Below are positions 62,301-64,000 of a stretch of DNA of 64,000 nucleotides, piece after piece. Made by a program: the position numbers and the translations under genes. Below the pieces are notes generated by a model. The model worked only from the letters and a program-made list of their open reading frames with translations, ran no database searches and was not told where the DNA came from. This DNA is from Vulcanimicrobiota bacterium (GTDB taxonomy: Bacteria; Vulcanimicrobiota; Xenobia; Xenobiales; JADMJV01): positions 21,348-85,347 of the forward strand of contig JAFKGI010000036.1 of the NCBI GenBank assembly GCA_017307785.1, in the 5' to 3' direction. Each line of letters begins with the position of its first letter. Within the stretch, counting starts at the first letter, position 1.

Positions 62301-63041
62301 ATGCAAGCTCCTCAACTGGCCCTGGCGGCCACGGCCGGACTGATCTCCGGCTTTCTCAACGCGGTGGCCGGCGGTGGCTCGTTGGTGCTGTTTCCGGCCT
62401 TGCTGGCCTGCGGTCTGCAGCCGCTGGAAGCCAACGTCACCAATTCCATGGCCAACTGGCCCGGTTACGCCAGTGGCGTGTTCGGATTCCGTCATGAACT
62501 GGCCGATCAGGGAGCCCGCTGGAGGCGTTTGACGGCCATCACCCTGGTTGGCTCCACCCTGGGATGCGCTTTGCTGTTGCGACTACCGGCCGCCGCCTTT
62601 GACCTGATCGTGCCGGTGCTGGTTTTATTTTCCAGCCTCATGCTGGCCCTGCAGCCTCGGCTCAAGCGCTGGGCCGGCCGCACGGGAGAGCGCTGGGGCG
62701 TGCTGGCGGTGGGTGTATTCGGTGCGGCCGTCTACGGCGGTTACTTCGGGGGAGCCCTGGGCGTGATTTTGCTGGCCACCCTGGCCCTGGGTCTGTCCGA
62801 TAGCCTGCGCCGTCTCAACGCTTTGAAGTCCTCGCTGGCTCTGGTCAACGGCACCGTCAGCGTGATCGCCTTTGCTCTTTTCGGTCCGGTCTACTGGCCG
62901 GCCGCGCTGGTGGCCGCCCCGGCCACTCTGGTGGGAGGCTATCTTGGGGCGCGTCTGGCCAGCCGCATTCACGACGGGGCCTTGCGCAGCGCCATCGTGA
63001 TTTACGGCCTGGTCGTGTCCGGCTATCTGTTCTTGAAATAA
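62301..63041 (+). CDS. TSUP (TauE/SafE) family membrane transporter
   Basis: 246 residues from ATG 62301 (a TTG two codons earlier is possible). Seven to eight TM helices are visible. The conserved N-terminal LISGFLNAVAGGGSLVLFPA and the matching C-half motif GYFGGALGVILLATLALGLS mark the sulfite/sulfonate exporter family, with RRLNALKSSLALVNGTVSVI between. Substrates are sulfur oxyanions or organosulfur compounds; the exact one is unknown. A convergent terminator follows. Confidence 0.9.
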   Translation: MQAPQLALAATAGLISGFLNAVAGGGSLVLFPALLACGLQPLEANVTNSMANWPGYASGVFGFRHELADQGARWRRLTAITLVGSTLGCALLLRLPAAAFDLIVPVLVLFSSLMLALQPRLKRWAGRTGERWGVLAVGVFGAAVYGGYFGGALGVILLATLALGLSDSLRRLNALKSSLALVNGTVSVIAFALFGPVYWPAALVAAPATLVGGYLGARLASRIHDGALRSAIVIYGLVVSGYLFLK

Positions 63042-63071
63042 AAAAAGCCCCCGATTTCTCGGAGGCTTTCC
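63041..63071. terminator. Bidirectional terminator between convergent genes
   Basis: AAAGCC-C-CCGA pairs with TCGG-A-GGCTTT (63044-63069) around a TTTC loop, with an A-run on the left. It lies between the TSUP gene and the ATP-grasp gene and would work in both directions. Confidence 0.75.
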
Positions 63072-63086
63072 TCGGTGCTGGAGACC

Positions 63087-64000
63087 TTAGCGGGCGACGA
63101 GCTCGCGCAGGCTTCCCCAGTGGGCCACGGGATGGTTCTTGGCACCTTTTTTGGCCAGTTCCATGCAGTGGTCGCCCATGTGCTCGACGGCCCAGCTGAA
63201 GTGGGAGTCGCGCAGGCTCTTGTAGTCCATGTCGCAGACGTAGTTGGTGATGTCGATGGCATACACCACGTCGTCCTTGACGGCGAACTCGAGAGCGTTC
63301 ATGTCGTAGCCGATGACTTCGTTGAAGCGAATGCTGTATTCGGCGGCCTTGCGGGCGTGCTCGGGCTTGAGCACCGACAGGTCCTGAACATATTCACCCA
63401 TGCCGTGGGGGCGGGGGATGTAGCGGATGGGGCGGGTGTGCTTCCAGCCGATGGTCAGGCAGCGGATGTAGTCATCCCACTCGATGAACTCTTGCAGCAT
63501 CATGGTGAGCTGACCGGATTCGTTCCACTTCTCGATGGCATCTTCGATGGTCTCGATCTTGTGAACGCTCTTCCAGCCACCGCCGAAGGCGGGCTTCATG
63601 ATACAGGGCAGACCGACTTCTTCCAGGCGGCCCTTCCAGTCGATGGGCCACATGTTGCGCAGCGACTTGTCGTTGATGTCGTCGATGTACTCGCGGTTGG
63701 GAAGAACGACGGTCTTGGGAACCGGGATGCCCATGGACTGAGCCAGGCTGTATCCGAAGAACTTGTCGTCGGCGTTCATCCAGAAAGGATTGTTGACGAT
63801 GTAGGTGCCGCGCATCGAGGCCTGCTTCAGGTAAACCTGATAGTAGGGCACTTCGTGCGAAATGCGGTCCATGATCACATTGAAGGGGTTCTCTTCACCC
63901 ATGCTGGTGCCGCCCACCTGGACCCACTCGCACTTGAAGCCTTTTTTGGAATTGATGTAGGTCATCACCGCTTCCGGGAACGACTCTTCGCGTCCCCGCA
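63087..64000 (-). CDS. ATP-grasp domain protein (5' end beyond the window)
   Basis: At least 303 residues; the frame is open to the right edge (SFPEAVMTYINSKKGFKCEW), so the start lies outside. ATP-grasp elements: PVPKTVVLPNREYIDD, GLPCIMKPAFGGGWKSVHKI (ATP lysine and Gly-rich loop), MMLQEFIEWDDYIRCLTIGW (hinge) and ALEFAVKDDVVYAIDITNYV (metal-binding end). It would ligate a carboxylate to an amine or thiol; the partner is unknown. The GTG at 63968 is an internal codon, not the start. Confidence 0.8.
   Translation of the reverse strand, partial: RGREESFPEAVMTYINSKKGFKCEWVQVGGTSMGEENPFNVIMDRISHEVPYYQVYLKQASMRGTYIVNNPFWMNADDKFFGYSLAQSMGIPVPKTVVLPNREYIDDINDKSLRNMWPIDWKGRLEEVGLPCIMKPAFGGGWKSVHKIETIEDAIEKWNESGQLTMMLQEFIEWDDYIRCLTIGWKHTRPIRYIPRPHGMGEYVQDLSVLKPEHARKAAEYSIRFNEVIGYDMNALEFAVKDDVVYAIDITNYVCDMDYKSLRDSHFSWAVEHMGDHCMELAKKGAKNHPVAHWGSLRELVAR

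Overview
The window is high-GC bacterial DNA (clearly above 60% G+C by eye) with very tight packing. Most neighbouring genes abut or overlap by 1-20 bases, GTG and TTG starts are common, and few gaps exceed 100 bases. A secretin, a type II secretion (T2S) cluster, lipoproteins and an outer-membrane-type beta-barrel point to a diderm. There are no rRNA, tRNA, IS, phage or CRISPR features, so it reads as ordinary chromosome. The phylum cannot be fixed from sequence alone; an under-sampled lineage of the Vulcanimicrobiota/Eremiobacterota kind is only a guess.

Layout. 1-7.6 kb: uncharacterised genes (TerD-like protein, GNAT, tandem degenerate SpoIIE-like protein, DUF6882, GAF). 7.6-13.8 kb: a signalling island with a Met-rich beta-barrel, a YfiR/DUF4154 protein, a CHASE8 hybrid histidine kinase, a REC-GGDEF regulator, and an exported thioredoxin-like gene interrupted by an in-frame TGA. 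That TGA is followed by a hairpin fitting the bacterial SECIS rules, so the gene is a candidate selenoprotein. 13.8-18.9 kb: the methylmalonyl-CoA mutase operon (small membrane protein, mce, mutA, mutB, meaB). 18.9-23.3 kb: srkA, a stand-alone GspE/PilB ATPase, trxB and an HtrA-like protease. 23.3-28.2 kb: small lineage-specific genes, including two with similar Pro-rich leaders and a head-to-head paralogous pair. 28.2-34.6 kb: dtd, rel, a TM/coiled-coil protein and recJ. 34.7-40.7 kb: a dual-specificity phosphatase, pdxST, a Fur-family regulator, OsmC, a DUF1800 protein and a cysteine-poor FmdB-like protein. 40.8-53 kb: PilZ and a T2S cluster (gspF,E,D,N,M,L,K,J,I on minus; a repeat protein plus gspC on plus) with no gspG or gspH. 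53-64 kb: TPR/degenerate cyclase protein, lipoprotein, PEGA/TPR protein, polA, a clostripain-family lipoprotein, an RluA-type synthase, a TSUP transporter and a partial ATP-grasp gene.

How the genes fit together. The T2S genes export proteins across the outer membrane. The many signal-peptide proteins and the clostripain-type peptidase are plausible envelope clients. c-di-GMP signalling (REC-GGDEF, YfiR, PilZ) and ppGpp (Rel) are both represented. The mce-mutAB-meaB operon interconverts methylmalonyl-CoA and succinyl-CoA using B12. Fur plus OsmC, TrxB and the exported thioredoxin form a redox/peroxide theme.
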